Of a stretch of 64,000 nucleotides of DNA, positions 9,514-18,402 are shown piece after piece; the first letter of the stretch is position 1, and every line of letters starts with the position of its first letter. Source of the DNA: [Clostridium] celerecrescens 18A. Its GTDB lineage: Bacteria; Bacillota; Clostridia; Lachnospirales; Lachnospiraceae. Location: NCBI RefSeq assembly GCF_002797975.1, contig NZ_PGET01000001.1, positions 62,001-126,000 of the forward strand. The letters are read 5' to 3'. The notes beneath the pieces were generated by a model. It made no database searches. It had not been told where the DNA came from and was given only the letters and a program-made list of their open reading frames with translations. Both the position numbers and the translations under genes were made by a program.

Positions 9514-10293
9514 ATGAATGAAAAAGAAACCGTATTTATGGAAGAACGAAAGCAGATGATTTTGAATTTACTGCAGGAGACCGAGAAGGTGACGGTAGCC
9601 TATTTAAGTGAACTGTTCAATGTATCAGGTGCAACAATCCGAAGCGATTTAAGAGATCTGGAGAACGAAAAGCTTCTGCTCAGGACCCATGGCGGGGCAA
9701 TGCGGATATCCAAGTCGGCATTTGAGATAGAGCCTCAAAAGCGGGGAGAAGCTACCGAATGCAAGGAGGCGATAGCCAGGGAGGCAGTAAAGTTCATTGA
9801 TGACGGGGATACGATAGCGGTGGATACAGGCAGTACCTGTTATGCATTTGCCAAGCATCTGGGTACTAAAAAGGATCTTCGCGTCGTAACCAACGACTTA
9901 AGCATTGCCGCTCTGCTTGACCAGTTTGAGGATGTTACGGTTTATTTCATCGGAGGTGTCATCCGCAAGCATTATAATTGTACCATAGGCAGCTTTGGTA
10001 CCGCACCGTTTCAGGATCTGGTTGTGGACAAGGCAATTATGGGTACAAACAGTTTTACTCTGGCAAAGGGTGCGACAACCCCGGACGTGGGACAGGCGGA
10101 GATGAAAAAGCTTCTTGTGTCAATATCGGATAAGGTTTTCATCCTGGGAAGCAGTGATAAAATCGGCCGGAATTCGTTTGTGACCTTTGCGGAAAGTAAT
10201 CAGATAGATGTGATCATTACGGATGGAGCGATCAGTAAGGCATATAAAGAAAGCATAGAAGACAGTGGTATTGAATTGGTAATTGCTGAATAA
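9514..10293 (+). CDS. DeoR/GlpR family transcriptional regulator
   Basis: The 259-residue protein has an N-terminal DeoR winged helix (VAYLSELFNVSGATIRSDLRD, then LLRTHGGAM) and a C-terminal phosphosugar-sensing domain with DDGDTIAVDTGSTCYAFAKHL. Such repressors respond to sugar phosphates. It sits directly after the deoC-PTS-dehydrogenase genes on the same strand, probably with its own promoter, and is the likely regulator of that operon. Confidence 0.88.
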   Translation: MNEKETVFMEERKQMILNLLQETEKVTVAYLSELFNVSGATIRSDLRDLENEKLLLRTHGGAMRISKSAFEIEPQKRGEATECKEAIAREAVKFIDDGDTIAVDTGSTCYAFAKHLGTKKDLRVVTNDLSIAALLDQFEDVTVYFIGGVIRKHYNCTIGSFGTAPFQDLVVDKAIMGTNSFTLAKGATTPDVGQAEMKKLLVSISDKVFILGSSDKIGRNSFVTFAESNQIDVIITDGAISKAYKESIEDSGIELVIAE

Positions 10294-10308
10294 AAGAGAG
10301 TGGAGCTA

Positions 10309-10370
10309 GAAAATTACACTTCCGCCTCAATCATTTGTTCTTAAAAAAGCTGGGCTGCAGTGGGGTGTGT
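10309..10370 (+). pseudogene. Remnant of an RpiR helix-turn-helix
   Basis: This stretch is clearly similar to 644-709 of the RpiR gene at the left end. Both read GAAAATTACAC(C/T)TCC(A/G)CCTCAA, then AAAAAAGCTGGGCT(A/G)CAG. A small deletion in the middle and an in-frame TAA break the frame. No other part of that gene remains nearby. A strong hairpin (GCTGGGCTGCAG with CTGTAGCCCAGC) overlaps its right end. Confidence 0.65.
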
Positions 10371-10710
10371 GATAAAAACTGTAGCCCAGCATCGTTATTT
10401 CTGCTTGTTCTTTTCGCATAATAATTACATCAATCAAAAATATTTTGGTTTCTAATAGCAAATAACAGCTTACAAGGCCGCTTCCTCCATTCTTCTTTCT
10501 TTTCGAATCCCACATAGCCAAATAAACAATAAGCCGCAGACATGAATTACCATTTTCCTGAATTGTCCTTCATATTTGCATACTGAGAAAGTTTACTTTC
10601 ATTTTACTTCAGTTTGATGGATAAGTTTACATAGTGCATTTATACTGGAAGTGACTCAATAAGGCTGCATGATTAAGAAGTATCCGCAGTGTAAAGGAGG
10701 TGGCTTTATG
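10371..10710. other. Intergenic stretch with decayed sequence
   Basis: After the hairpin that overlaps the RpiR remnant I see no credible gene. The minus-strand frame at 10327-10521 lacks family features and is probably noise. The stretch ends at AAAGGAGGTG before the ATG at 10711. Confidence 0.5.
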
Positions 10711-11137
10711 CAGCTGCATTTTCCGGCTTTGCCGGAAGAACTGACCAGCGCAGATCAAAAAATTATAGAATATATCAGCAGCCATACCGACGTATTTTTA
10801 TTTATGACCATCGGTCAGCTGTCAGCCTGTTTGGGACTGTCGGTTGCCACGGTTTCCCGTTTTGCACGTCATGTGGGCTGCAAGGATTTTAAGGAGCTTA
10901 AGCATGTAGTAATACAGCAAAGTACGGAACACAAGCCTGTGCAAAAATAGCTGCAACGCTTTTGCAGGATGCAGGATTCACTCTGCAAAATTGGCTCTTG
11001 CGGCAGCAGCATTGCATACAAAAGACCCTGGAGCAGCTGGATACATCGGAGTTTGAATGTGCTATCAGGTCTATTCAGGAGGCAAAAAGCATCTTTATTT
11101 ATGCTAAAAATGCCTCATTCTCTCTGGGACAGTTTTC
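10711..11137 (+). pseudogene. Frameshifted and truncated RpiR family regulator
   Basis: An RpiR N-terminal domain starts at ATG 10711, behind AAAGGAGGTG, with a good helix-turn-helix (TIGQLSACLGLSVATVSRFARHVGC). The frame is lost near 10930 and meets a stop at 10950. The continuation in another frame reads ACAKIAATLLQDAGFTLQNW and on to KSIFIYAKNASFSLGQ, the start of the SIS domain. The rest is missing: at about 11134-11138 the sequence switches to phoH. At least two lesions, a frameshift and a 3' truncation, have inactivated it. Confidence 0.82.
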
Positions 11138-11422
11138 ATGCGCGGCCGTTCCATCACCGATACATGGCTTATTATCGACGAGGCACAGAATCTGACTCCG
11201 CGGCAGGTGAAAGGAATTGTTACCCGCGTGGGCAAGGGCACTAAAGTCATTTTGCTGGGAGATCCGGCTCAGATAGACCATCCTCTTCTGGATGAGCGCA
11301 CCAATGGTCTTTCCTATGCAGCAGAGCGGATGAAGGGCAGCCCGCTCAGTGTTCAGCTTGCGATGTTCCCTGATGAATGCGTGCGCTCCGATCTGGCCTT
11401 GGACGCGGCTCAAAGGATGTAA
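11138..11422 (+). pseudogene. 3' fragment of a PhoH-family ATPase gene
   Basis: The 94 residues match the C-terminal part of PhoH/YlaK-type proteins, with RGRSITDTWLIIDEAQNLTP containing the Walker B DEAQN, then ILLGDPAQIDHPLLDERTNGL and an intact end. The Walker A half and the N-terminal PIN domain are absent. It is fused directly to the broken RpiR gene, so the join is a deletion or recombination scar. There is no ribosome binding site of its own. Confidence 0.82.
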
Positions 11423-11449
11423 TACGGATTAGCAGTTGCTCTAATATCT

Positions 11450-11511
11450 AACTGGTATTTTTAAATAAACATTAACTGGTACTTTCGATAAGACCAGTTT
11501 TGGGGCATAAT
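11450..11511 (+). promoter_or_regulatory. pdxST promoter with repeated AACTGGTA boxes
   Basis: AACTGGTA occurs twice as direct repeats 24 bp apart (11450-11457 and 11474-11481). ACCAGTT (11493-11499) is an inverted copy of the second. They overlap a likely promoter, TTTCGA (11483-11488), a 17-nt spacer and CATAAT (11506-11511). Direct plus inverted boxes are what a PdxR/MocR-type regulator of pdxST would use, but no such gene is in the window. Confidence 0.5.
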
Positions 11512-11552
11512 AAGGATATTAACTTAGACCCAAGATACCAGGAGGATTTATT

Positions 11553-12425
11553 ATGTCAGAGCAATATGAACTCAATAAAAATCTGGCTCAAATGCTAAAG
11601 GGCGGCGTAATCATGGACGTCATCACCCCGGAACAAGCGCGAATAGCGGAACAAGCGGGTGCATGTGCGGTGATGGCTTTGGAGCGGATTCCCGCCGACA
11701 TTCGGGCAGCAGGCGGCGTTTCCCGGATGAGCGACCCTAAAATGATTAGAGGGATTCAGGCATCGGTTTCCATTCCTGTAATGGCAAAAGTACGCATTGG
11801 GCATTTTGTGGAAGCGCAAATTCTGGAGGCCATCGAAATCGACTACATAGACGAAAGCGAAGTGCTTTCTCCGGCAGATGACATCTATCACATTGACAAA
11901 ACCAAATTCCGCGCCCCCTTTGTCTGCGGTGCGAAAGACTTAGGAGAAGCATTGCGCCGCATTGCCGAGGGCGCATCGATGATTCGTACTAAGGGCGAGC
12001 CAGGGACTGGCGATGTAGTGCAGGCCGTGCGGCATATGCGGAAAATTCAAAGCGAAATACGGAGACTCACTGCATTGCGGGCGGATGAATTATTTGAAGC
12101 CGCGAAACAACTGGCTTCCCCATTGAATCTGGTAAAATGGGTGGCACAGAACGGCAAACTTCCTGTGGTGAACTTTGCCGCCGGAGGCGTGGCGACACCT
12201 GCTGATGCCGCGCTGATGATGCAGCTGGGAGCGGAAGGTGTGTTTGTGGGTTCTGGTATCTTTAAATCCGGCAATCCAGAAAAACGTGCCGCCGCCATTG
12301 TAAAAGCTGTTACCAATTTTAATGATGCAAAGTTAATCGCAGAACTTAGCGAAGACTTGGGCGAAGCGATGGTAGGTATCAACGAGCAGGAAATCGCCCT
12401 TTTGATGGCGGAACGTGGAAAGTAG
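11553..12425 (+). CDS. pdxS: Pyridoxal 5'-phosphate synthase, lyase subunit PdxS
   Basis: PdxS builds the vitamin B6 ring from ribose 5-phosphate, glyceraldehyde 3-phosphate and ammonia supplied by PdxT. The 290-residue TIM barrel is complete. It has Asp22 in GGVIMDV, the Schiff-base lysine Lys79 in VMAKVRIGH and the second catalytic lysine Lys147 in [18 protein letters not shown] precedes the ATG at 11553. It forms a two-gene operon with pdxT. Confidence 0.97.
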   Translation: MSEQYELNKNLAQMLKGGVIMDVITPEQARIAEQAGACAVMALERIPADIRAAGGVSRMSDPKMIRGIQASVSIPVMAKVRIGHFVEAQILEAIEIDYIDESEVLSPADDIYHIDKTKFRAPFVCGAKDLGEALRRIAEGASMIRTKGEPGTGDVVQAVRHMRKIQSEIRRLTALRADELFEAAKQLASPLNLVKWVAQNGKLPVVNFAAGGVATPADAALMMQLGAEGVFVGSGIFKSGNPEKRAAAIVKAVTNFNDAKLIAELSEDLGEAMVGINEQEIALLMAERGK

Positions 12426-12435
12426 AGTGAATGCC

Positions 12436-12996
12436 ATGAGGATTGGAATACTTGCCCTGCAGGGGGCGTTTACAGAGCATGAAAAGATGTTGTCCAAACT
12501 AGGGGCAGACAGCTTTGAAATCCGGCAGCGGGCAGATTTTACCGAAGCAATAAGTGGCTTAATTCTGCCCGGCGGCGAAAGCACGGTGATGGAAAAGTTG
12601 ATGAGGGAATCAGAATTAAAGGAGCCAATTCTTCAAATGATTCAGAGAGGAATCCCTGTGATGGGTACTTGCGCCGGTATGATTCTGCTGGCGAAGACGG
12701 TTATCGGAGGAGAAAGCCATCTTGCTTGTATGGACATTACAGTGGAGCGCAACGCATACGGGAGACAGCTGGCCAGTTTCAAAACTGAATCAAAATTTGG
12801 CGGCACTGGAATCATTCCAATGGTGTTTATCCGTGCGCCATATGTTGCTGATGCTGGCCAGGGGGTGGAGGTTTTGGCAAAGGTTGATGGAAAAATCGTA
12901 GCTGCCCGGGAAAAGAATATGCTTGCTTGTGCGTTCCATCCGGAGTTGACGGAAGATACGACCGTTCATTCTTACTTTTTACACATGTGTAGATAA
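12436..12996 (+). CDS. pdxT: Pyridoxal 5'-phosphate synthase, glutaminase subunit PdxT
   Basis: This glutaminase (186 residues) releases ammonia for PdxS. It starts with the typical MRIGILALQGAF and carries the nucleophile Cys79 in GTCAGMILLA and the C-terminal HPELTED with the His-Glu pair. An in-frame ATG at 12415 would overlap pdxS by 11 nt. The start at 12436 matches the family N terminus and is preferred. Confidence 0.95.
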   Translation: MRIGILALQGAFTEHEKMLSKLGADSFEIRQRADFTEAISGLILPGGESTVMEKLMRESELKEPILQMIQRGIPVMGTCAGMILLAKTVIGGESHLACMDITVERNAYGRQLASFKTESKFGGTGIIPMVFIRAPYVADAGQGVEVLAKVDGKIVAAREKNMLACAFHPELTEDTTVHSYFLHMCR

Positions 12997-13194
12997 ATAA
13001 ATTGTTGTGAGAAGGTTTTGTTGAGTAACAACAAAAAGAACTAAATGAAGTATGCCACATAACGCGGGGGCTGCATTAAGGGAAGTGCAAAAAAGGGACA
13101 GGGTAGGAAAAAATGGAAATAATGTTTTATAATCACTTGTTATCTCGTATAATAAAATATAATATTTGAATCTTTATATTGGAGACCATTACTT

Positions 13195-14967
13195 ATGTAT
13201 CAAACATACGAACTTGAAATACGTCAAAGAGAATCAGAACACGAAGAATACGATAAATTAGCTGATATAGTAGGTAGATTCAAATTGATTTGGATAGTTA
13301 TGCTGGGGTATACCATTTATAATGCATGGACAAATCATTTTCCATTAAGATTTATTGTATTGTTGTTAGTAGAAGCGGTCTTTTTTATAATTGCCTGCAT
13401 CTATCATAGAAAACTATTTCAACGTATCGCATATGAGGAGGGTCTTATTGCTATTGCAAAAAAGAACTTGTGCCGCATGTCAGGAGAATGGAGAACATTC
13501 GATGACATAGGGGAAGAGTTTATTGATTATAACCATAGCTATGCAATGGATTTAGATATTGTTGGCAGGAACTCCTTGTTTCAGTTTTTGAACAGTACAA
13601 ACACTTATTATGGAAGATTAAGGTTTGCTCAAGACTTGTTAAATCCTAATTATTCAACAAAGGATATACAAATGAGGCAAGAGTCAATTTCAGAATTGAG
13701 CGATGATTATCCCTGGAGTAGTCACTTAGAATACTACTTTTCAAAAATCGGTATAGATAGGTCATTTCCCACGCTTATTTCAGAATTGGAGTGTAAAAAT
13801 ACCTTCATCAAAAGTAAGCTTTTACAACGTTTGCTGGATATTTTCCGTGTACTCACTTGTGGGTCAATCATTTTTTCTATATTAACAAAGAACAGATACG
13901 GTATACTTGTTGCAGGTTCACTGATTTTGTTTCAACTTTTCCTTTGGGGAATTGGCTTTCTTAGAGCAAATAGATATGTAGGAATAATGAGGAAAATCCC
14001 TTATAAAATATTTAGATATGATGATGTTATTCAGGAAATTGTGGAAAAGGAATTTTGTTCTTCTCGGTTAAAGAAGATCAAATCAATTTTGCACTCGGCT
14101 AAAGAGGCAATACAAGATTTATCAAAGATATCAAGTAATATCAGTCAACGGCAAAATGGAATTGCTTGTCTCTTTTTGAATGCTATATGGCTATGGGATT
14201 ATAAAAATGCCGTGGATTTAGATATCTGGAAACGTAAGCATGGTGATTCAGTGGCTATGTGGTTTTCCACTATGGGGGAATTGGAAAGCTTGTTGAGTTT
14301 GGCAAATCTGCCCCGTAATTGCACTGTTACTGGCCTTCCTATAATTTCCCCACAGCCGAATACCATAAGGGCTAAAAATTTAGGACACCCCCTTTTAAAC
14401 AATAATAATAGGGTTAGCAACGATTTGGAACTAGACAATCATATTTTTATTATTTCCGGCTCCAATATGTCTGGAAAAACCACATTTATGAGAACTGTGG
14501 GAATTAATATGATTTTAGCGAGTACAGGAAGTTATGTATGTGCAGATCATATGATATTTTCAAGGATGAAAGTAATGACTTCTATGCGTATAGTGGATGC
14601 ATTAACAGAAGAAATTTCCACATTCTATGCGGAACTAAAGCGAATTAAAGAAATTATAGATGCAGCGCAGGTGAATGAGAATATACTATTCCTGATTGAT
14701 GAAATATTTCGGGGCACAAACTCTGTTGACAGGTTGAAAGGAGCAGAAGGTGTTCTTCAAAAACTTCATATACTTGGAATATGCGGTATCATTACGACAC
14801 ATGATTTAGAGGTTTGTAAATTAGAAAGTGCATACCTCCGTATTAATAATTATTGTTTTAATGAACGATATTCTAATAACGATATTATCTTTGATTATAA
14901 AATGAAAAAAGGAGTATCGGAAACAACCAACGCACAATTTCTTCTTAAAAAAGTTGGTATTATTTAA
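13195..14967 (+). CDS. Membrane-anchored MutS-like ATPase
   Basis: The 590-residue protein ends in a MutS-type ATPase domain. Walker A is GSNMSGKTT (422-430), Walker B is LFLIDE (498-503) followed by IFRGTN, and a THD motif lies near residue 533. The mismatch-binding and connector domains of MutS are absent. Instead there are about four hydrophobic segments (near 32-48, 52-70, 218-233 and 236-255). Similar membrane-associated MutS-like proteins occur in Firmicutes without a firmly known role, so mismatch repair should not be assumed. The gene is AT-rich compared with pdxST and looks acquired. Confidence 0.78.
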   Translation: MYQTYELEIRQRESEHEEYDKLADIVGRFKLIWIVMLGYTIYNAWTNHFPLRFIVLLLVEAVFFIIACIYHRKLFQRIAYEEGLIAIAKKNLCRMSGEWRTFDDIGEEFIDYNHSYAMDLDIVGRNSLFQFLNSTNTYYGRLRFAQDLLNPNYSTKDIQMRQESISELSDDYPWSSHLEYYFSKIGIDRSFPTLISELECKNTFIKSKLLQRLLDIFRVLTCGSIIFSILTKNRYGILVAGSLILFQLFLWGIGFLRANRYVGIMRKIPYKIFRYDDVIQEIVEKEFCSSRLKKIKSILHSAKEAIQDLSKISSNISQRQNGIACLFLNAIWLWDYKNAVDLDIWKRKHGDSVAMWFSTMGELESLLSLANLPRNCTVTGLPIISPQPNTIRAKNLGHPLLNNNNRVSNDLELDNHIFIISGSNMSGKTTFMRTVGINMILASTGSYVCADHMIFSRMKVMTSMRIVDALTEEISTFYAELKRIKEIIDAAQVNENILFLIDEIFRGTNSVDRLKGAEGVLQKLHILGICGIITTHDLEVCKLESAYLRINNYCFNERYSNNDIIFDYKMKKGVSETTNAQFLLKKVGII

Positions 14968-15126
14968 GCAAACAATATTGATTAGATTGGGAATCATTAA
15001 TAGCTCCAATAGACATTCCCGGAAGATCAGACTGCCTATCAAAGGCCGTGAAGTATTTTTCTAATGCAAAATCTTTATGACGATATTATATTACTAAACA
15101 GGAATTAATCAAAGGAGGGTTAAAAA

Positions 15127-15639
15127 ATGAGTGTGTTTTTTTACGGTTGCATTACTTTGGATGGTTATCTTGCTGACAAAAACCATAACCTGGATTGGCT
15201 TTATCAAACTGGCACAATAGAAGAAACTGGTTATGAAAGCTTCTACAAAAACATGGATATTACTATAATGGGTAAAAGAACATTTAATGAAATAAAAAAC
15301 ATAGGAGAAATCGGCGGTATTTATCCTATTACTCAAAATTATGTTTTTACACATGCTGAAAGCTTATCGGCTAAGGAATTTATTCCTATAAAGTGTGATG
15401 TTGTTGAATTCGTGAAACAAATAGAGAGGGATAAAAATATTTGGATTATCGGAGGAAATACAATATTGGCCCCTCTGCTTGATCATCATTTGGTTGATAC
15501 CATGATAATTCAGATCGCCCCTGTGTTATTAGGGAGGGGAATACCAATATTTTCACAAAAAGAAGGGTTAAAGCGATTTTGCTTAAAAGAAGTAAAAAAA
15601 TACGGACAATTTGCAGAATTAATTTATAGTAAAATATAG
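15127..15639 (+). CDS. Dihydrofolate reductase-fold protein (RibD C-terminal-like)
   Basis: The 170-residue protein has the DHFR/RibD C-terminal fold. It opens with SVFFYGCITLDGYLADKNHNLDWL, continues through TIMGKRTFNEI, and has the NADPH-binding WIIGGNTILAPLL and the typical IQIAPVLLGRGIPIF near its end. These stand-alone reductases are common in Firmicutes and their substrate is usually unknown. AAAGGAGGG precedes the start. It lies in the same AT-rich stretch as the MutS-like gene. Confidence 0.82.
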   Translation: MSVFFYGCITLDGYLADKNHNLDWLYQTGTIEETGYESFYKNMDITIMGKRTFNEIKNIGEIGGIYPITQNYVFTHAESLSAKEFIPIKCDVVEFVKQIERDKNIWIIGGNTILAPLLDHHLVDTMIIQIAPVLLGRGIPIFSQKEGLKRFCLKEVKKYGQFAELIYSKI

Positions 15640-15710
15640 TTCGTAGCAGCTTTTCAAAATCCCTTGCCTTTACCATAGTTGGTCATATAAATTCCAATCT
15701 ATAAATTCCA

Positions 15711-15748
15711 AGACTACAAACTTTTGTATTAGGTTAGTAGTCTTTTTT
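15711..15748 (+). terminator. Rho-independent terminator after the DHFR-like gene
   Basis: AGACTAC (15711-15717) pairs with GTAGTCT (15737-15743), followed by Ts. Confidence 0.7.
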
Positions 15749-16064
15749 GTTTCCAGAGTACTGTCCAAAAAAGAGAGTAGCCGACAAAACCTGGGGAAGA
15801 TTTCATCGGCAGAAGTATGAACATGAAATGTCTGTTCTTAAATAGGATATCATGATTTGCTGAAATAAAGCTGAAAAAATTATTGAGAGGCCGACAAGAG
15901 TGAGAGATCCTGCCGGCTTTATGAAGTAGATTTATGTAAAAGGCTGTTAGCCTACTTACGATGATACTATAATGGAAAGTTATGATAAAAGTTTGTTGAA
16001 TTTGTGAAAAGTTTGTGAAAATATTACTCAAAGTTTTGACAGCCCGCTTTAATATTATAATAGA

Positions 16065-16095
16065 AGTAAGCGTCAATTTGACGCTTACTATTTTT
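16065..16095 (+). terminator. Long palindrome, terminator or operator
   Basis: AGTAAGCGTCAA (16065-16076) and TTGACGCTTACT (16078-16089) form a 12-bp perfect dyad with a one-base centre, followed by ATTTTTCT. It could terminate upstream transcription. It also lies just after a TATAAT and could act as an operator for the gene at 16245. Confidence 0.5.
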
Positions 16096-16244
16096 CTATA
16101 CTTGCTTCCTCTCTACCAGTCCATTGAACAAGGAATAGTATTGCCATTGAATGAAATGATCTAATTGCTGCAGCATAGTATATATTGGCTGATTCAGTGC
16201 CAGCCTGTTAAACAGTAAATAATTCAGAAAGGTGATGTGGTAAT

Positions 16245-16814
16245 ATGGATAACTATATATGCAGTCATGATACGTGCATATTACCCAAAAAGGTGGATGT
16301 TTCAATAGAACTCTACAAGTCTCTGCAAGGGGTATACTTTATTGGCTATGCAGATAACTTAACTTTTGGCAACAATACAAGCGCGTGGGCGAGGTTATAT
16401 AATCCGAGTCACTCTCGGGTTAACTTATATGTAAATGTATGGACTGTTACAGATATTTCGGAAGCACCTTACCGCGCCCAGTTCTGGTTCAATGCAACTC
16501 CACCGGGCACACCAACAGATTCGGATTTGGTAACGCCTACCAATACTGCCATTATTCCTCTACCAAAAACAAAAATAAAGCTACAGTATGCCTCAAACGT
16601 TGAGGGGGATCCATCAGGAGGCATAAAAGCGTTTGTTCGCAGAGCTCAACCGGAAACAACATTAGTTGAGACTGAAAATGGTAAATTAATATTCCCGCCC
16701 GGAGGTTCTTTATTGATATTCCTGTCTACTCCGGAAGCTCCCACCTCGTCTGCCTCAGGTAGGATAGCTTTTGGCTGGTGGGAAGAAAGCATTTATGAAA
16801 CGTGTATTATATGA
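16245..16814 (+). CDS. DUF6143-like protein of unknown function
   Basis: The 189-residue protein has no signal peptide or membrane helix. Its mid-section (GYADNLTFGNNTSAWARLYN, then NLYVNVWTVTDIS and RAQFWFNATPPGTPTDSD) and its end (PPGGSLLIFLSTPE, RIAFGWWEE) look beta-rich. They resemble the DUF6143 proteins seen in Firmicutes, which have no proven role. AAAGGTGATG precedes the start. It stands alone between a palindrome and a terminator. Confidence 0.65.
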   Translation: MDNYICSHDTCILPKKVDVSIELYKSLQGVYFIGYADNLTFGNNTSAWARLYNPSHSRVNLYVNVWTVTDISEAPYRAQFWFNATPPGTPTDSDLVTPTNTAIIPLPKTKIKLQYASNVEGDPSGGIKAFVRRAQPETTLVETENGKLIFPPGGSLLIFLSTPEAPTSSASGRIAFGWWEESIYETCII

Positions 16815-16830
16815 AACGGCTGATACCGAT

Positions 16831-16862
16831 GGAAGCGAAGGCATTGCCCTTCGCTTCCTTTC
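16831..16862 (+). terminator. Terminator after the DUF6143-like gene
   Basis: GGAAGCGAAGG (16831-16841) pairs with CCTTCGCTTCC (16848-16858), followed by TTT. It separates two convergent genes. Confidence 0.75.
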
Positions 16863-16894
16863 AGCGTTGAGAGCATTTAAAAGGAGCAATGCAG

Positions 16895-18103
16895 TCATAC
16901 ATCCAGATACGCAAAATCAATTACATCACACTCATTAAACTTAGCAAATCGTTTCAAACAGCCAATAATGGCTTCCTGTAGCTTTTTTGTTTGCCTGATT
17001 CCATCCTCATACCAGATGTTTTTGATAACCAGCGTACTCTTCTTTATGTCAGCGACTGCTTCCAGACGTCCGATAAAACGGTTGCCATAAAGCATCGGTA
17101 AAACATAAAAACCATATTTACGTTTGTCAGCCGGAGTATAGATTTCCCAGGTATATTCAAAGTCAAATAATGCACGGATCAACTTTCTGTCCCACATCAT
17201 GCAGTCAAGCGGTGCAATCAGTTCACAGCGTGGTTTATAAGTATCGGTTTGTAGTACAGTATCTATAAGAGATAAATCCTCTGCCTGGCAGAAAAGAATA
17301 TCTTTTAAGCCGTCTACACTGACTTGCAGAATTTTCCCTTCGTCAAGCAATTCTTTGAACATTTCAGTTCTTTGAGGAGTTTTAAGCCCCCAAATATTTA
17401 ACCATGCATCGGAAGAACGATTCCATAGAAGCCCTACCGCGCCTATCCGCCGAAGAATACGCCATTTTTGATGCTCAAATTCATCCGGCAGCGGGTCAGG
17501 AATGTCGAGGAGTTCGGCAGGCAGATGTTTATGGGTGAGGTCGTAATACTTCCGAGATCCTTTTTTATGGTGAATGATCAGCTCACCGGTAGAATATAAC
17601 TGCTCCAGCACCGCCCGTGACGCGTTGGTATCGCCGCTCCAATTACCGCTCCAATGAATGGAAGAGTGCCAGTGTATGCTGCCTTTTATGGGGAGATTAT
17701 CAGAGCCGACCGATCCGTTCGCCTGGATGTAATCCTTCGTGCTTGATTCCAGCTCCCTCAGTTCTTTGAAACGCCGTCCGCCTTCCCGTGCAGCATTCCG
17801 ATAACGTTCAAAATACGGCCAGTCTTCTGTGGGAATGATGGAAAGATTTTTATCGGGATAATCCACAAGTATTCGGTCGTTATACAGCAGTTCATAAAGC
17901 GTTTGCTTCGTAAAGTCTTTGACACGGGACTGCAGCGTAAGCTCCGCATTCTTTCCACAGGAATCAACCGGATCAAACTGAATACAGCCTGCCTGGCGCA
18001 CAAATTCAAAGACGCCCTGTTTTCCGTTAAATTTGTGATCGCCCAGAAGCCCGTGTTTGAGAAGCATAAAATTTCTTGCCTGTTTGTTAGTTAACGTGAT
18101 CAT
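16895..18103 (-). CDS. YcaQ/AlkX-type DNA glycosylase (winged-helix family)
   Basis: The 402-residue protein belongs to the HTH_42 winged-helix family that includes E. coli YcaQ, which unhooks interstrand crosslinks, and Streptomyces AlkX/AlkZ. The catalytic QxD motif is present as Gln42-Phe43-Asp44 in CIQFDPVD. The later YGNRFIGRLEAVAD and KNIWYEDG segments fit the family C terminus. A role in DNA crosslink or alkylation repair is expected from the family; the substrate is unknown. It is a single-gene unit convergent with the preceding gene. Confidence 0.82.
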   Translation of the reverse strand: MITLTNKQARNFMLLKHGLLGDHKFNGKQGVFEFVRQAGCIQFDPVDSCGKNAELTLQSRVKDFTKQTLYELLYNDRILVDYPDKNLSIIPTEDWPYFERYRNAAREGGRRFKELRELESSTKDYIQANGSVGSDNLPIKGSIHWHSSIHWSGNWSGDTNASRAVLEQLYSTGELIIHHKKGSRKYYDLTHKHLPAELLDIPDPLPDEFEHQKWRILRRIGAVGLLWNRSSDAWLNIWGLKTPQRTEMFKELLDEGKILQVSVDGLKDILFCQAEDLSLIDTVLQTDTYKPRCELIAPLDCMMWDRKLIRALFDFEYTWEIYTPADKRKYGFYVLPMLYGNRFIGRLEAVADIKKSTLVIKNIWYEDGIRQTKKLQEAIIGCLKRFAKFNECDVIDFAYLDV

Positions 18104-18367
18104 AAGTTTTCTCCCAGTTTGTTTCCGGATTCGTTATTTTACTCTTTTTTGTTGCAGTGATGTTCAGATTTCTAGATGCATCCATTCTACCATAATCCAA
18201 AATTTTTTACTATATTCCATAACTTCATATCGTGTAAACCTACAATCTTTCGTTTGTTTGCTAAGTAATCCCAATCTTAATAATTGCTTCATTTCTTTCG
18301 GGTTACCTGCATGGAATCAATTCATTTTTTGTCATATCCGGACCAATAAAAAATGAAAAAAACCCTC

Positions 18368-18396
18368 TTGACAAATAAAACAAAACAACATATACT
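18368..18396 (+). promoter_or_regulatory. Promoter of the tyrS T-box leader
   Basis: TTGACA (18368-18373), a 17-nt spacer and TATACT (18391-18396). Transcription would start near 18403, leaving a leader of about 300 nt. Confidence 0.85.
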
Positions 18397-18402
18397 AGTC
18401 AA

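Larger units (their letters stand above)
15640..16244. other. 600-bp intergenic region with terminators and a palindrome
   Basis: It holds a terminator at 15711-15748 and a 25-bp near-perfect palindrome at 16065-16089. The stretch 15749-16060 contains no frame that resembles a protein. A TTGACA (16036-16041) and a TATAAT (16056-16061) are only 14 nt apart, too close for an ordinary housekeeping promoter. Confidence 0.5.

Noticed and set aside
10340..10393. Strong hairpin (GCTGGGCTGCAG/CTGTAGCCCAGC) as a working terminator
   Set aside because: It overlaps the RpiR remnant, has no T-run on the plus side, and no minus-strand gene would need the T-run on the other side.
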